64,000 bases of DNA from Nocardioides litoris (GCF_006346315.1 NZ_VDMR01000002.1:744001-808000); one strand, 5' to 3'; counted from the first letter of the stretch, positions 1-8,893 are shown. The notes: a model not told the origin generated them from the sequence alone. Numbers and translations: made by a program.

Positions 1-226
1 CTTCGCGCCCAAGGCGCCCTACCGCGGTCCCGCCGAGTTCGTCCCCTACGGCGTCGGCTACGTCGAGCTCCCCGGGGAGTGCATCGTCGAGGGGCGGCTG
101 ACCACCGCGGACCCGGACGAGCTGTGGATCGGACGCCCGATGGAGCTGACCCTGGTCGTGAACCACGTCGACGGCGACGGGGCGGACGTCATGACCTACG
201 CCTTCGCCCCTAGTGGGACGAGGTGA
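1..226 (+). CDS. DUF35 OB-fold protein, C-terminal part (cut by window start)
   Basis: Only the last 74 codons are present, read from base 2 to the TGA at 224-226. The visible end has the usual DUF35 OB-fold pattern: a strand around PYGVGYVELPGE, then EGRLTTADPDELWIG and a final strand DVMTYAFAP. DUF35 proteins pair with thiolase-like enzymes, either binding acyl-CoA or completing an aldolase such as ChsH2(DUF35)-Ltp2. The thiolase-like gene starts 4 nt downstream, so the two are almost certainly co-translated and may form one enzyme. The N-terminal zinc ribbon expected in this family would lie upstream of the window and cannot be checked. Confidence 0.85.
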   Translation, partial: FAPKAPYRGPAEFVPYGVGYVELPGECIVEGRLTTADPDELWIGRPMELTLVVNHVDGDGADVMTYAFAPSGTR

Positions 227-230
227 CCTC

Positions 231-1370
231 ATGAGCGTCTCGATCGTCGGCATCGGCATGCACCCGTTCGGGCGCCACGGTCTCACCGGCAAGGAGCAGG
301 GGGTGGTCGCGGTCAGCCGCGCGCTCCACGACGCCGGAGTCACCTGGGACCAGGTGCAGTTCGCGTTCGGCGGGAGCGACGCTGCCGGGAACCCCGACAC
401 CATGGTCTCCGACCTGGGGCTCACCGGCCTGTCGTTCGTCAACGTCAGGAACGGGTGTGCCACCGGGGGATCGGCCATCACGCTGGGTGTGCAAGCGATC
501 CTGGCGGGCGCGGGAGACATCGGCGTGGTCGTCGGCTACGACAAGCACCCCCCGGGCGCCTTCAACGCCCGACCGTCCGAGTACTCGCTGGGCGACTGGT
601 ACGGCGAGTCGGGTCTGATGCTCACCACCCAGTTCTTCGCCATGAAGATCCAGCGGTACGCCGACCATCACGGCATCAGCGCCTCGACGCTGGCGAAGGT
701 GGCCGAGAAGGCCTTCGCCAACGGGGCGCTCAACAACAACGCGTGGCGACGCTCGCCCCTGACCGAGCAGGAGATCCTGGCCTCGCCGATGGTGAGCGAC
801 CCCTTGACGAAGTACATGTGGTGCTCCCCGGGCGAGGGCGCGGTGGCCCTCGTCATCTGTCGCGACGAGGTCGCCCGACGCCTGACCACCAAGCCGATCC
901 GCATCGGGGCCGTCCGGCTCCGGTCCCGCAGGTTCGGTTCCTTCGAGGTCTTCTCCCCTGGCCTGTCCGCTGAGCGAGGGGTGAGCCCCAGCGTGGACGC
1001 GGCTCGGGCGACCTTCGAGGCAGCCGGCGTGGGACCGGAGGACATGGACCTCGCGCAGCTCCAAGATACCGAGGCCGGGGCTGAGGTCATGCACCTGGCG
1101 GAGACAGGGTTCTGCTCCGACGGCGACCAGGAGCGACTGGTGCAGGACGGAGAGACCCGCATCGGCGGTCGCCTGCCGGTCAACACCGACGGCGGGTGCA
1201 TCGCCAACGGCGAGCCCATCGGCGCCTCGGGCCTGCGCCAGGTCTACGAGAACGTCCTGCAGCTGCGCGGCGATGCCGGACCACGGCAGGTGCCCGGCCA
1301 TCCGCGCGCCGCCTTCACCCACGTCTACGGAGCGCCAGGCATCTCAGCCTGCACGGTCCTCACCCGCTGA
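231..1370 (+). CDS. Thiolase-superfamily lipid-transfer protein, Ltp2/SCP-x-like (probable thiolase or retro-aldolase)
   Basis: This 379-residue protein has the thiolase fold. The nucleophile-type cysteine is at Cys76 (VRNGCATGG). The usual GHP loop reads NGEPIGASG (326-334), so the thiolase histidine is replaced by Glu328. The C-terminal loop is HVYGAPG (Tyr366) with Cys374 behind it. These changes are seen in SCP-x-like actinobacterial proteins, including the steroid side-chain aldolase Ltp2, where tyrosines do the chemistry with a DUF35 partner. The partner gene ends 4 nt upstream. The ATG at 231 has AGGTG six bases before it and is preferred over an in-frame GTG at 213 inside the upstream gene. 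I infer C-C bond cleavage of a beta-keto- or beta-hydroxyacyl-CoA; the exact reaction is open. Confidence 0.85.
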   Translation: MSVSIVGIGMHPFGRHGLTGKEQGVVAVSRALHDAGVTWDQVQFAFGGSDAAGNPDTMVSDLGLTGLSFVNVRNGCATGGSAITLGVQAILAGAGDIGVVVGYDKHPPGAFNARPSEYSLGDWYGESGLMLTTQFFAMKIQRYADHHGISASTLAKVAEKAFANGALNNNAWRRSPLTEQEILASPMVSDPLTKYMWCSPGEGAVALVICRDEVARRLTTKPIRIGAVRLRSRRFGSFEVFSPGLSAERGVSPSVDAARATFEAAGVGPEDMDLAQLQDTEAGAEVMHLAETGFCSDGDQERLVQDGETRIGGRLPVNTDGGCIANGEPIGASGLRQVYENVLQLRGDAGPRQVPGHPRAAFTHVYGAPGISACTVLTR

Positions 1371-1387
1371 ACCACGAGGAGAACGAC

Positions 1388-2725
1388 ATGAGCTGGAGTT
1401 TCGAGACGGACCCCGAGTTCCAGAAGGAGCTCGACTGGGTCGCCGAGTTCGTGGCCGAAGAGGTGGAGCCGCTCGACCACGTCGTCTGGCACGCCTGGGA
1501 CGTGGACCACCCGGTGCGCAAGGCGCTCATCCCCCCGCTGCAGCAGGTGGTCAAGGACCGTGGCCTCTGGGCTGCACACCTGGGTCCCGAGGTCGGAGGC
1601 AAGGGCTACGGCCAGGTGAAGCTCGCGCTGCTCAACGAGATCCTGGGACGCAGCCACTGCGGTCCCATCGTGTTCGGGTGCCAAGCACCCGACTCCGGCA
1701 ACGGTGAGATCCTCGCCCGCTTCGGCAACGAGGAACTGAAGAAGCGCTACCTGGACCCTCTGACCGACGGGGACATCGTCTCGGCGTTCTCGATGACCGA
1801 GCCCCAAGGCGGCTCGGACCCGTTGCAGTTCGTCACGCAGGCCGCGCTGGACGGCGACGAGTGGGTCGTCAACGGCGAGAAGTGGTTCAGCTCCCACGCA
1901 CGGTTTGCCTCGTTCCTGATTGTCCTCGCCGTCACCGACCCGAGCGCCCCACCCCACCAGCGGATGTCGATGTTCGTCGTCCCGGCCGACACCCCCGGCG
2001 TGGAGATCGTCCGGCACGTCGGTCTGTACGGGCACCCGGACAACGAAGGCACCCACGCCTACGTCCGCTACACCGACGTGCGGATCCCCGCCGACCACCT
2101 GCTCGGCGACCGTGGGGCGGGTTTCGCGGTGGCGCAGAGTCGACTGGGAGGGGGACGCATCCACCACGCGATGCGCACGATCAGCCTGGTGCGGCAGGCG
2201 CTCGACCTGATGGCCGAGCGCGCGGTGTCCCGCCGCACCAAGGGCGAGGACCTGTCGCGCAAGCAGCTCGTGCAGGAGATGGTGGCCGATTCGTGGATCG
2301 AGCTCGAGCAGTTCCGGCTCCTGGTGCTCCAGACGGCCTGGAAGATCGATCGGTACGACGACTACGCGATGGTGCGACGCGACATCTCCGCCGTGAAGGC
2401 GGCCATGCCCAAGGTCCTGCACGACGTGGCTTCCAGAGCCCTGCAGGTCCACGGCTCCCTCGGTGTCTCGAACGAGATGCCGTTCAGCTCGATGGTGCTG
2501 GAGTCCTTCCACATGGGCCTGGCCGACGGGCCGACCCAGATCCACAAGGTGGCTGTCGCGAGGAGTGTGCTGTCGGAGTACGAGCCCCAGGAGGGAGTGT
2601 TCCCCTCCCAGCACCTGCCCACCCGGCGAGCCGCAGCGATGCGCCGGTACTCCGACGTGATCGACGCCGCGGGCGGGTGGCTCGGCCCGAGCGACGAGAT
2701 GACCGAGACCGCCCCTAGGGCCTGA
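1388..2725 (+). CDS. Acyl-CoA dehydrogenase, ACAD10/11-like
   Basis: This 445-residue FAD-dependent dehydrogenase carries the FAD/substrate signature MTEPQGGSDP and a long C-terminal helical domain. The segments GGGRIHHAMRT, ADSWIELEQFRLLVLQTAW, AAMPKVLHDVA and GLADGPTQIHKV are characteristic of the ACAD10/ACAD11 group rather than short- or medium-chain enzymes. In that group the substrate is a 4-hydroxyacyl-CoA first phosphorylated by an APH-type kinase, and such a kinase is encoded at 4259 in the same operon. The ATG at 1388 follows GAGGAG about 8 nt upstream; the gap to the thiolase gene is 17 nt. Confidence 0.9.
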   Translation: MSWSFETDPEFQKELDWVAEFVAEEVEPLDHVVWHAWDVDHPVRKALIPPLQQVVKDRGLWAAHLGPEVGGKGYGQVKLALLNEILGRSHCGPIVFGCQAPDSGNGEILARFGNEELKKRYLDPLTDGDIVSAFSMTEPQGGSDPLQFVTQAALDGDEWVVNGEKWFSSHARFASFLIVLAVTDPSAPPHQRMSMFVVPADTPGVEIVRHVGLYGHPDNEGTHAYVRYTDVRIPADHLLGDRGAGFAVAQSRLGGGRIHHAMRTISLVRQALDLMAERAVSRRTKGEDLSRKQLVQEMVADSWIELEQFRLLVLQTAWKIDRYDDYAMVRRDISAVKAAMPKVLHDVASRALQVHGSLGVSNEMPFSSMVLESFHMGLADGPTQIHKVAVARSVLSEYEPQEGVFPSQHLPTRRAAAMRRYSDVIDAAGGWLGPSDEMTETAPRA

Positions 2726-2738
2726 GGAGGTGCGTCCC

Positions 2739-4259
2739 ATGGATGAACGACAGCAGTTCACGACACTGGCCGCGACCCTCGAGCGGAACGGCCGGGCGCT
2801 CCCGCACGACCGGGCGGTCACCGCACCGGAGGGGACCCGGTGCCATCGCGAGCTGAGCTCGGATGTCGCGCGCATCGCGGACCGGTTCGACAGCCTCGGC
2901 CTGCAGCCCGGCGACCGGGTCGCGGTCCTCGCCCGCAACGGCCTGCCCTACGTGCAGCTGGTCTACGCCGCCTCCTGGTCGGGGGTGTCGCTGGTCTGCC
3001 TCAACTGGAGGTTGGAGCGGGACGAGATCGCCGCTGTGCTCGACGACAGCGAACCGTCGTTGGTCTTCACGCAGGACGAGTTCCTGCCGCTGGTGCCCGG
3101 GCGAGACGTCACCGTCCTCGATGGTCCCGACGGGGGGTTCGCCCAGTGGTACGCCGGGGGCGCACCGGACCGACCCCGACGGGCAGACCAGGGCGCGGAG
3201 GATGTCGCCCTGCTGCTTTACACCACCGGCACGACCGGTCGCGCGAAGGGGGTCCAGCTCACCGAGCAGGGGCTGTGGCACATGTGCCTCACCGCGACCG
3301 AGGCGTGGGAGATGGGGGACGGCACCCGGTTCCTCGCCTGCCTCCCGCTGTTCCACGTCAGCGGGATGAGCTCGGCGATGTGCGCCGTTTTCACCGGTGG
3401 CGAGGTCGTGATCCCCGCGGGCACCACCGTGGCGGAGATCGCCTCGGCGATCGTCGAGCGCAGCGTCACCCACACCGTGCTCGTCCCCACCGTGCTGACC
3501 AGCCTCGTGGCTGAGAGGGCCGCCGAGCGGTGGGACCTCAGCTGCCTCCGCGTGGTCATCTACGGCTCGGCTCCGAGCGGCAGCTCCCTCATCGACGAGG
3601 CGATGTCCATGCTGCCGACCGTCGGCTTCTCCCAGGGCTACGGTCTCACCGAGACCTGCGCCGGCGTCGCCATCGCTCCCATCCTCAGGTTCGGTCAGCC
3701 CGACCTGCACCCGGGAAGCGTCGGGCGGTTGCTGCCCACGGCGGAGTGCCGCATCGTCGACGTCCACACGGGGGAGGGCGCCCCACCGGGACACGCCGGC
3801 GAGATCTTGCTGCGGACGCCCCAGCTCACTCCTGGGTACTGGCGCAACCCGGAGCTGACGGCAGCGGCCATCGACGACGACGGGTGGTTCCGCACCGGTG
3901 ACATCGGGGCGCTGGACCAGGACGGGTTCCTCTACGTCCGCGACCGCCTGAAGGACATGATCATCTCCGGGGGAGAGAACATCTACTCCGTGGAGGTCGA
4001 GAACGCGATCCTCGCCCACCCCGCGGTGCTCGAGGTGGCCGTCGTCGGCGAGCCGGACCCTCGATGGGGCGAGTCGGTCCGGGCTGTGCTCGTGCTCCGT
4101 GAAGGAGAGGCCCTCGACCACCGCCAGCTGGCCTCCTGGCTCGACGGTCGACTCGCCAGGTACAAGCGGCCGCGCGTCGTGGAGGTCGTCTCGGAGCTTC
4201 CCAAGACGGGCAGCGGCAAGGTCCTCAAGCGCGCCCTGCGACCCGAAGGGGCCCACTGA
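2739..4259 (+). CDS. Acyl-CoA synthetase (AMP-binding, class I)
   Basis: This 506-residue adenylate-forming ligase activates a carboxylic acid to acyl-CoA via acyl-AMP. The P-loop reads LLLYTTGTTGRAKGV, the A5 motif is GYGLTET, the hinge and A8 region is DRLKDMIISGGENIYS, and the catalytic lysine lies in the C-terminal PKTGSGKVLKR. ATG 2739 sits about 8 nt after AGGAGG; a GTG at 2730 is in frame but overlaps that ribosome site. The gene follows the dehydrogenase by 13 nt, and its TGA overlaps the next start (TGATG). It is paralogous to the ligase at 7343. In context it would supply the CoA ester for the kinase and dehydrogenases; the substrate cannot be read from sequence. Confidence 0.93.
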   Translation: MDERQQFTTLAATLERNGRALPHDRAVTAPEGTRCHRELSSDVARIADRFDSLGLQPGDRVAVLARNGLPYVQLVYAASWSGVSLVCLNWRLERDEIAAVLDDSEPSLVFTQDEFLPLVPGRDVTVLDGPDGGFAQWYAGGAPDRPRRADQGAEDVALLLYTTGTTGRAKGVQLTEQGLWHMCLTATEAWEMGDGTRFLACLPLFHVSGMSSAMCAVFTGGEVVIPAGTTVAEIASAIVERSVTHTVLVPTVLTSLVAERAAERWDLSCLRVVIYGSAPSGSSLIDEAMSMLPTVGFSQGYGLTETCAGVAIAPILRFGQPDLHPGSVGRLLPTAECRIVDVHTGEGAPPGHAGEILLRTPQLTPGYWRNPELTAAAIDDDGWFRTGDIGALDQDGFLYVRDRLKDMIISGGENIYSVEVENAILAHPAVLEVAVVGEPDPRWGESVRAVLVLREGEALDHRQLASWLDGRLARYKRPRVVEVVSELPKTGSGKVLKRALRPEGAH

Positions 4260-5332
4260 TGCCGGAACAGCCCACCGCCGACCCGGTCGAGGTCGCACCG
4301 GTCCGGGACGGCGAGGACCTCGACTGGCGCCGGATCGAGTCCTACCTCCGCGACCACCTCGACGTCACGGGCGCCTTCACGGTCGAGCAGTTCCCCCACG
4401 GCTCGGCCAACCTCACCTACCGCATCGGCTTCGGCGACCGGCTGCTGGTGCTCCGACGTCCACCCTTCGGCGAGATCGCCGCAGGCGGGCACGACATGGG
4501 CCGCGAGTACCGCGCCCTGTCCCGTTTGTGGCGGGGCTACGGACGCGCGCCCCGGGCGCTGCACCACTGCGCGGACCACGACGTGGCCGGAGCCGAGTTC
4601 ATCGTGGTCGAGTACCGCCCCGGCATCGTCGTGTGGGGCGCCGTGCCGAGCAGCATGCGCCACCTCCCGGACGCCGGACGGCGGATCGGCCTGGCTGCCC
4701 TGGACGCCCTCGCCGACCTGCACCGTGTCGACCACAAGGCGCTCGGCATGACCGACCTCGGCCGGCCCGTCGGCTTCCTCGACCGCCAGCTGGACGGGTG
4801 GGCGAAGCGGTGGGAGCGAGTCCGTCCCGAGGCCGAGGAGGACCCGGTGCGAGAGCTGGGCCGCCGTCTTCGAGAGCAGCAGCCGACCTCGCAACGCCCC
4901 GCGATCCTGCACAACGACTTCAAGATCGACAACTGCCAGTTCCAGCCCGGCGAGCCCGACCAGGTCACCGCCGTCTTCGACTGGGACATGGCGACCCTCG
5001 GAGACCCCCTGGCCGACCTCGGGACCCTACTCAACTACTGGCCCTCCGACGCAAGCGACACGGACGACCACGCGATGGCCGTACCCGGTCTGGAGAACCT
5101 GGGACTGCCGAGCAAGAGCGAGATTGTCCAGCGTTACGCCGGCCGGACCGGCCTCGACGTCGAGCACGTCAGCTGGTACGAGGCCCTCGGCTGCTGGCGG
5201 ACCGCCATCATCCTGCAACAGCTCTACGACCGCTTCGCGCGCGGCGAGTCCAGCGACCCCCGGATGGCCGATCGAGGGGGCTGGGTCGCCCCGCTGGCTC
5301 GACGCGGCCTCACGACCTTGGAGAGCGCATGA
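4259..5332 (+). CDS. APH-fold phosphotransferase (ACAD10/11 kinase-domain type)
   Basis: This 357-residue protein has an aminoglycoside-phosphotransferase fold. The catalytic loop is LHNDFKIDN (Asp220, Asn225) and the metal-binding motif is VFDWD (Asp241), followed by GDPLADLG. The N-terminal lobe has GSANLTYR (48-55). This subgroup is fused to acyl-CoA dehydrogenase in mammalian ACAD10/11 and stands alone as LvaA in Pseudomonas levulinate degradation, where it phosphorylates the 4-hydroxy group of an acyl-CoA. The neighbours (ACAD10/11-like dehydrogenase, ligase, SDR) fit that role much better than antibiotic resistance. The gene overlaps the ligase by one base and the next dehydrogenase by an ATGA. 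Confidence 0.9.
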   Translation: MPEQPTADPVEVAPVRDGEDLDWRRIESYLRDHLDVTGAFTVEQFPHGSANLTYRIGFGDRLLVLRRPPFGEIAAGGHDMGREYRALSRLWRGYGRAPRALHHCADHDVAGAEFIVVEYRPGIVVWGAVPSSMRHLPDAGRRIGLAALDALADLHRVDHKALGMTDLGRPVGFLDRQLDGWAKRWERVRPEAEEDPVRELGRRLREQQPTSQRPAILHNDFKIDNCQFQPGEPDQVTAVFDWDMATLGDPLADLGTLLNYWPSDASDTDDHAMAVPGLENLGLPSKSEIVQRYAGRTGLDVEHVSWYEALGCWRTAIILQQLYDRFARGESSDPRMADRGGWVAPLARRGLTTLESA

Positions 5333-6564
5333 CCACCGACACCTCGCCGACACTCGACGAGTTCGAGCGCGCGGCCCGCGCCTGGATCAGCACCCACGTG
5401 CCCCAGGTGGACGACGATGGCGCCGACCTCGACGTCGCCGTGTTCAAGAACCTCGACGAGAAGCACGAGCGGGAGCTGGTGCGCCGTGAAGCAGCCTGGC
5501 AGCAGTCCAAGACCGCGGCCGGCTTCGGCGCCCTCGGCTGGTCGACTGCCGACGGCGGCCAGGGACTCGACCAGCGCTACGAGACGATTGTCGCCGACCT
5601 CGAGCACGAGTACAGCGCGCCGGTCGGCCACGAGCTGGTGATGGTCACCGTCAAGCTGGTCGCCCCGACGGTCCGTCTCTTCGGCACGGACCGCCAGAAG
5701 GAGGAGCTGCTGAGCGGCTTCCTCGACGCCTCCGAGCTGTGCTGCCAGCTTTTCTCGGAGCCCGGCGCCGGGTCCGACCTGGCGTCCCTGGCGACTCGAG
5801 CCCGGCGGGAAGGCGACTCCTGGGTCATCTCGGGCCAGAAGATCTGGTCTTCGGGGGCGCAGTTCGCCGACTGGGGCCTGCTCCTTGCCCGCACCGACCC
5901 GGACGTCGTCAAGCACGCCGGGATCACGGCGTTCCTTGTCAGGCTCGACACCCCCGGTGTCCAGGTGCGCCCCATCCGGCAGATGTCCGGAGGCTCGTCC
6001 TTCGCCGAGGTCTTCCTCGACGAGGTGAGGGTCTCCGACCAGGCGCGACTCGGCGCCGTCGGCGACGGCTGGTCCGTCGCGCTCGCGACCCTCGGGTTCG
6101 AACGGGAGGTGAGCGACGGCAGCGCGGGCGTCGGCGGGTCGTGGGAGCAGGTCCGCGACCTCGCCGAGTCCTCCGGCGCTGGCTCCGACCCGCTGGTCCG
6201 TCAGCGACTCGCTCGGATCTACACGCGAACCGTGCTGAACGACCTGAGCGCCGCCGCCGACGCCGCGCGCCGCAGCGAGGGTGTCGACGTCGGTGCCACC
6301 GGCTCGTTGAGGAAGCTGCAGTGGGTTGCCCTGATGCGGGAGATTGCCGACGCTGTCACCGAGGTCCTGGGCGACAGCCTCGTCGCCGACACCGGACGTC
6401 CCGGGAGCTACGTCTGGGGCGACCACGTCCTCGGGTCGATCGGCTACAGCGTGGCCGGAGGCACCGACGAGGTGCAACGCAACATCATCGGGGAACGGAT
6501 CCTCGGGCTGCCCTCCGAGCCCCGTACGGACCGGGGCGCGTCGTGGAGCGAGGTGCGCCGGTGA
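5329..6564 (+). CDS. Acyl-CoA dehydrogenase
   Basis: This is a 411-residue FAD-dependent dehydrogenase with the signature QLFSEPGAGSDLASL and the middle-domain motif SGQKIWSSGAQFADW. The C-terminal FAD contact GGTDEVQRNIIGERILGLP closes the protein. It resembles the larger FadE-type enzymes used for branched or ring-bearing acyl-CoAs and is similar in layout to the dehydrogenase at 11679. The start codon overlaps the kinase stop (ATGA at 5329-5332) and its own stop overlaps the SDR start, so kinase, dehydrogenase and SDR are translationally coupled. It would make an alpha,beta-enoyl-CoA for the hydratases. Confidence 0.92.
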   Translation: MTTDTSPTLDEFERAARAWISTHVPQVDDDGADLDVAVFKNLDEKHERELVRREAAWQQSKTAAGFGALGWSTADGGQGLDQRYETIVADLEHEYSAPVGHELVMVTVKLVAPTVRLFGTDRQKEELLSGFLDASELCCQLFSEPGAGSDLASLATRARREGDSWVISGQKIWSSGAQFADWGLLLARTDPDVVKHAGITAFLVRLDTPGVQVRPIRQMSGGSSFAEVFLDEVRVSDQARLGAVGDGWSVALATLGFEREVSDGSAGVGGSWEQVRDLAESSGAGSDPLVRQRLARIYTRTVLNDLSAAADAARRSEGVDVGATGSLRKLQWVALMREIADAVTEVLGDSLVADTGRPGSYVWGDHVLGSIGYSVAGGTDEVQRNIIGERILGLPSEPRTDRGASWSEVRR

Positions 6565-7322
6565 GCGAGGTCCGAACGGCCCCCGAGATATTCGACGTCT
6601 CGGGCCGCACGGCCGTGGTGACCGGCGCCTCGAGCGGGATCGGGGAACGCGCGGCCCTGGTGCTGGCGGCCGGGGGCGCCCGGGTCGTCGCCGTCGCCCG
6701 CCGTCAGGAGCGTCTTGACGACTTGGCGCGACGTGACAGCCGGGTCGTCTGCGTGACCGGGGATGTCGGCGTGCCCGGCGACCGCGCCCGAGCCATCGAG
6801 GCAGCAGGTGGCGCGGTGGACGTCCTGGTCAACAACGCCGCCACCGGGGGCAGCGTCAGCACCGACGACGAGGACGCGGACGCCTTTGCGGAGGTCCTGG
6901 GCCTCAACCTCGTGGCGGCCTACGACCTGTCGCGACGAGCCGCGGCCGTAGCCGGCCGCGAGGGCTTGTCCATCATCAACGTCGCGTCCGTGCTCGGCAT
7001 CGTCACCGGTGCGCCGGTGGGCGGTGCGGCGTACGCCGCGTCCAAGGCCGGGCTGCTGGGGCTCACCCGCGAGCTGGCCGGCCAGTGGGCCAGGCGGTCC
7101 GTCCGGTGCAACGCGCTGGTCCCGGGATGGTTCCGGACCGAGATGACGGCCGAGCTGTTCGCCGACGAGTCGGCCACCGCCTGGGTCCACCGCAACACCC
7201 TGCTGCGCCGATCAGGGGACGTCGCCGAGCTCGACGGAGCCCTGCTCTTCCTGGCCTCCGGCGCCTCCAGCTTCTGCACAGGTCAGTCCATCGTGGTCGA
7301 CGGCGGATGGACGGCACGGTGA
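6561..7322 (+). CDS. SDR-family oxidoreductase
   Basis: This 253-residue classical short-chain dehydrogenase has the nucleotide-binding motif TGASSGIG near residue 20, the structural VNNAA, catalytic YAASK, and the usual end GQSIVVDGGW. It probably oxidises or reduces a hydroxy/keto acyl-CoA with NAD(P). The GTG start at 6561 overlaps the preceding stop (GTGA). In the levulinate pathway an SDR (LvaD) interconverts 4-keto and 4-hydroxyacyl-CoA; by position this gene could do that, or it could be a 3-hydroxyacyl-CoA dehydrogenase. The sequence alone does not decide. Confidence 0.9.
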   Translation: MSEVRTAPEIFDVSGRTAVVTGASSGIGERAALVLAAGGARVVAVARRQERLDDLARRDSRVVCVTGDVGVPGDRARAIEAAGGAVDVLVNNAATGGSVSTDDEDADAFAEVLGLNLVAAYDLSRRAAAVAGREGLSIINVASVLGIVTGAPVGGAAYAASKAGLLGLTRELAGQWARRSVRCNALVPGWFRTEMTAELFADESATAWVHRNTLLRRSGDVAELDGALLFLASGASSFCTGQSIVVDGGWTAR

Positions 7323-7342
7323 ACACGTCGAAGGAGGACCTC

Positions 7343-8893
7343 ATGACCACGCACCAGCCGAAGGACCACGCCGCTGAGGTGAGGGCCAGGACCCTCTCCG
7401 CGCTGGTCGACGAGCACGCGGTCGTGCGCCCCGACGTGCCGGCCGTGACGGCCGGCGGCCGCACCGCGACCTTCGCCACCCTCCGCGCCGACGTCGACAG
7501 GTTCGCGGCGGCGATCGTGGCCTCCGGCCTCGAGCCCGGTGATCGGGTGGCCGTGGTCGCCGCCAACAGCAGCGCCTACCTCGCGATGCACTTCGCCTGC
7601 TCCCGGGCCGCGGTGACGCTGGTCGGGATCAACTGGCGTCTGTCCGCGCACGAGGTCGGCGCCATCCTCCGCGACGCCACCCCTCGGCTCGTGCTGGTCG
7701 ACCACGACCTGCGTGGGCTCCTCCCGGACTCCTCCGAGGTCACCACCGTGGTCCTCGACGGCCCGGAACCAGGTCTCGAGCAATGGCTGTCGGCCGGAGC
7801 CGGCACCCCCGCCGTTGATCGCAGCCATGAGGACAACATCCTCATGATGCTCTACACCACGGGCACCACGGGGCAGCCGAAGGGCGTGATGATCTCCGAG
7901 CGGAACGTCAACCAGATGCTCCGGGAGATGAGTCGTCAGTGGTTGATGCGCCCCGGCATGAGCTTCGTGAACGTGCTTCCGTTCTTCCACGTGAGCGGCA
8001 CCGGAGCGGTCTTCACGGGGCTCTTCGTCGGTGGCGAGGTGGTGCTCCTCGCCGACGCGTCCGCGGAGTCCATCGCGCGTACCATCCACGAGCGACGCAT
8101 CACCCACTCGGCGTTGGTGCCGACCGTCCTGACCGCCTTCGTCCGCGAGCCGTCCCTGGCGCAGTACGACCTGTCCTCGCTCGAGGTCCTCGTCTACGGG
8201 GCCGCCCCGTCCGGAGGGACCCTCGTCCAGGACGCCATGGCCCTGTTGCCGTCGTGCGGGTTCACCCAGGGATACGGCCTCACCGAGACCACCGGCGGCG
8301 TCTCGGCGGCGCCGCTGCGCCGCCACGGGGACGCCGACGACCGTCCTGGCACCGTGGGGCAGGCGACCGCCAACTACGAGATCCGCGTCGTCGACCCCGA
8401 CTCCCGCCAGGAGGTTGCGAGGGGCACCGCCGGCGAGGTGTGGCTGCGGGGCACCCAGAACGCCCAGGGCTACTGGAACCGGCCGGAGGAGACGGCGGCG
8501 AACTTCGTCGACGGCGGTTGGTTCCGCACCGGTGACGTCGGCGTGCTCGACGCCGACGGCTACCTCTACCTCAAGGACCGTCTCAAGGACATGATCATCT
8601 CCGGCGGGGAGAACATCTACTCCGTCGAGGTCGAGAGTGCGCTCACCGCGCACCCCGACATCGTCGAAGCGGCCGTGTACGGCGTGCCGGACGAGCGGTG
8701 GGGGGAGTCGGTCAAGGCCGTCGTCGTGCGGGTCCCCGGGTCTCCCCTCAACGAGGACGCCGTGCTGGCGCACGCCCGCAGCCGGCTGGCGCGCTACAAG
8801 TGCCCCAAGGTCATCGAGTTCACCGACGCGCTCCCGAAGAGCGGCAGCGGGAAGATCATCAAGCACGTCCTGCGGCAGCGCGACGCCACGTAG
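7343..8893 (+). CDS. Acyl-CoA synthetase (AMP-binding), second copy
   Basis: This 516-residue ligase is a paralogue of the one at 2739. The P-loop is MLYTTGTTGQPKGV, the A5 motif is GYGLTET, the hinge is DRLKDMIISGGENIYS, and the catalytic Lys lies in PKSGSGKIIKHV. A strong AAGGAGG at 7331-7337 sets the ATG at 7343. It lies 20 nt after the SDR and is the last gene of the plus-strand unit. Two ligases in one operon suggest either two substrates or activation at two stages of one pathway, for instance after a side chain is removed. It converges on the hydratase gene ending at 8924. Confidence 0.93.
   Translation: MTTHQPKDHAAEVRARTLSALVDEHAVVRPDVPAVTAGGRTATFATLRADVDRFAAAIVASGLEPGDRVAVVAANSSAYLAMHFACSRAAVTLVGINWRLSAHEVGAILRDATPRLVLVDHDLRGLLPDSSEVTTVVLDGPEPGLEQWLSAGAGTPAVDRSHEDNILMMLYTTGTTGQPKGVMISERNVNQMLREMSRQWLMRPGMSFVNVLPFFHVSGTGAVFTGLFVGGEVVLLADASAESIARTIHERRITHSALVPTVLTAFVREPSLAQYDLSSLEVLVYGAAPSGGTLVQDAMALLPSCGFTQGYGLTETTGGVSAAPLRRHGDADDRPGTVGQATANYEIRVVDPDSRQEVARGTAGEVWLRGTQNAQGYWNRPEETAANFVDGGWFRTGDVGVLDADGYLYLKDRLKDMIISGGENIYSVEVESALTAHPDIVEAAVYGVPDERWGESVKAVVVRVPGSPLNEDAVLAHARSRLARYKCPKVIEFTDALPKSGSGKIIKHVLRQRDAT

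Noticed and set aside
210..1322. Long minus-strand open frame across the thiolase gene
   Set aside because: It is the antisense of a clear thiolase. It has no domain, is rich in Arg, Gly and His, and lacks a ribosome site. Such frames are normal in this base composition and recur under nearly every gene here.
4259..5332. Aminoglycoside resistance gene
   Set aside because: The fold is APH, but the operon is acyl-CoA metabolism and the subgroup matches ACAD10/11 kinases. Resistance is not supported.
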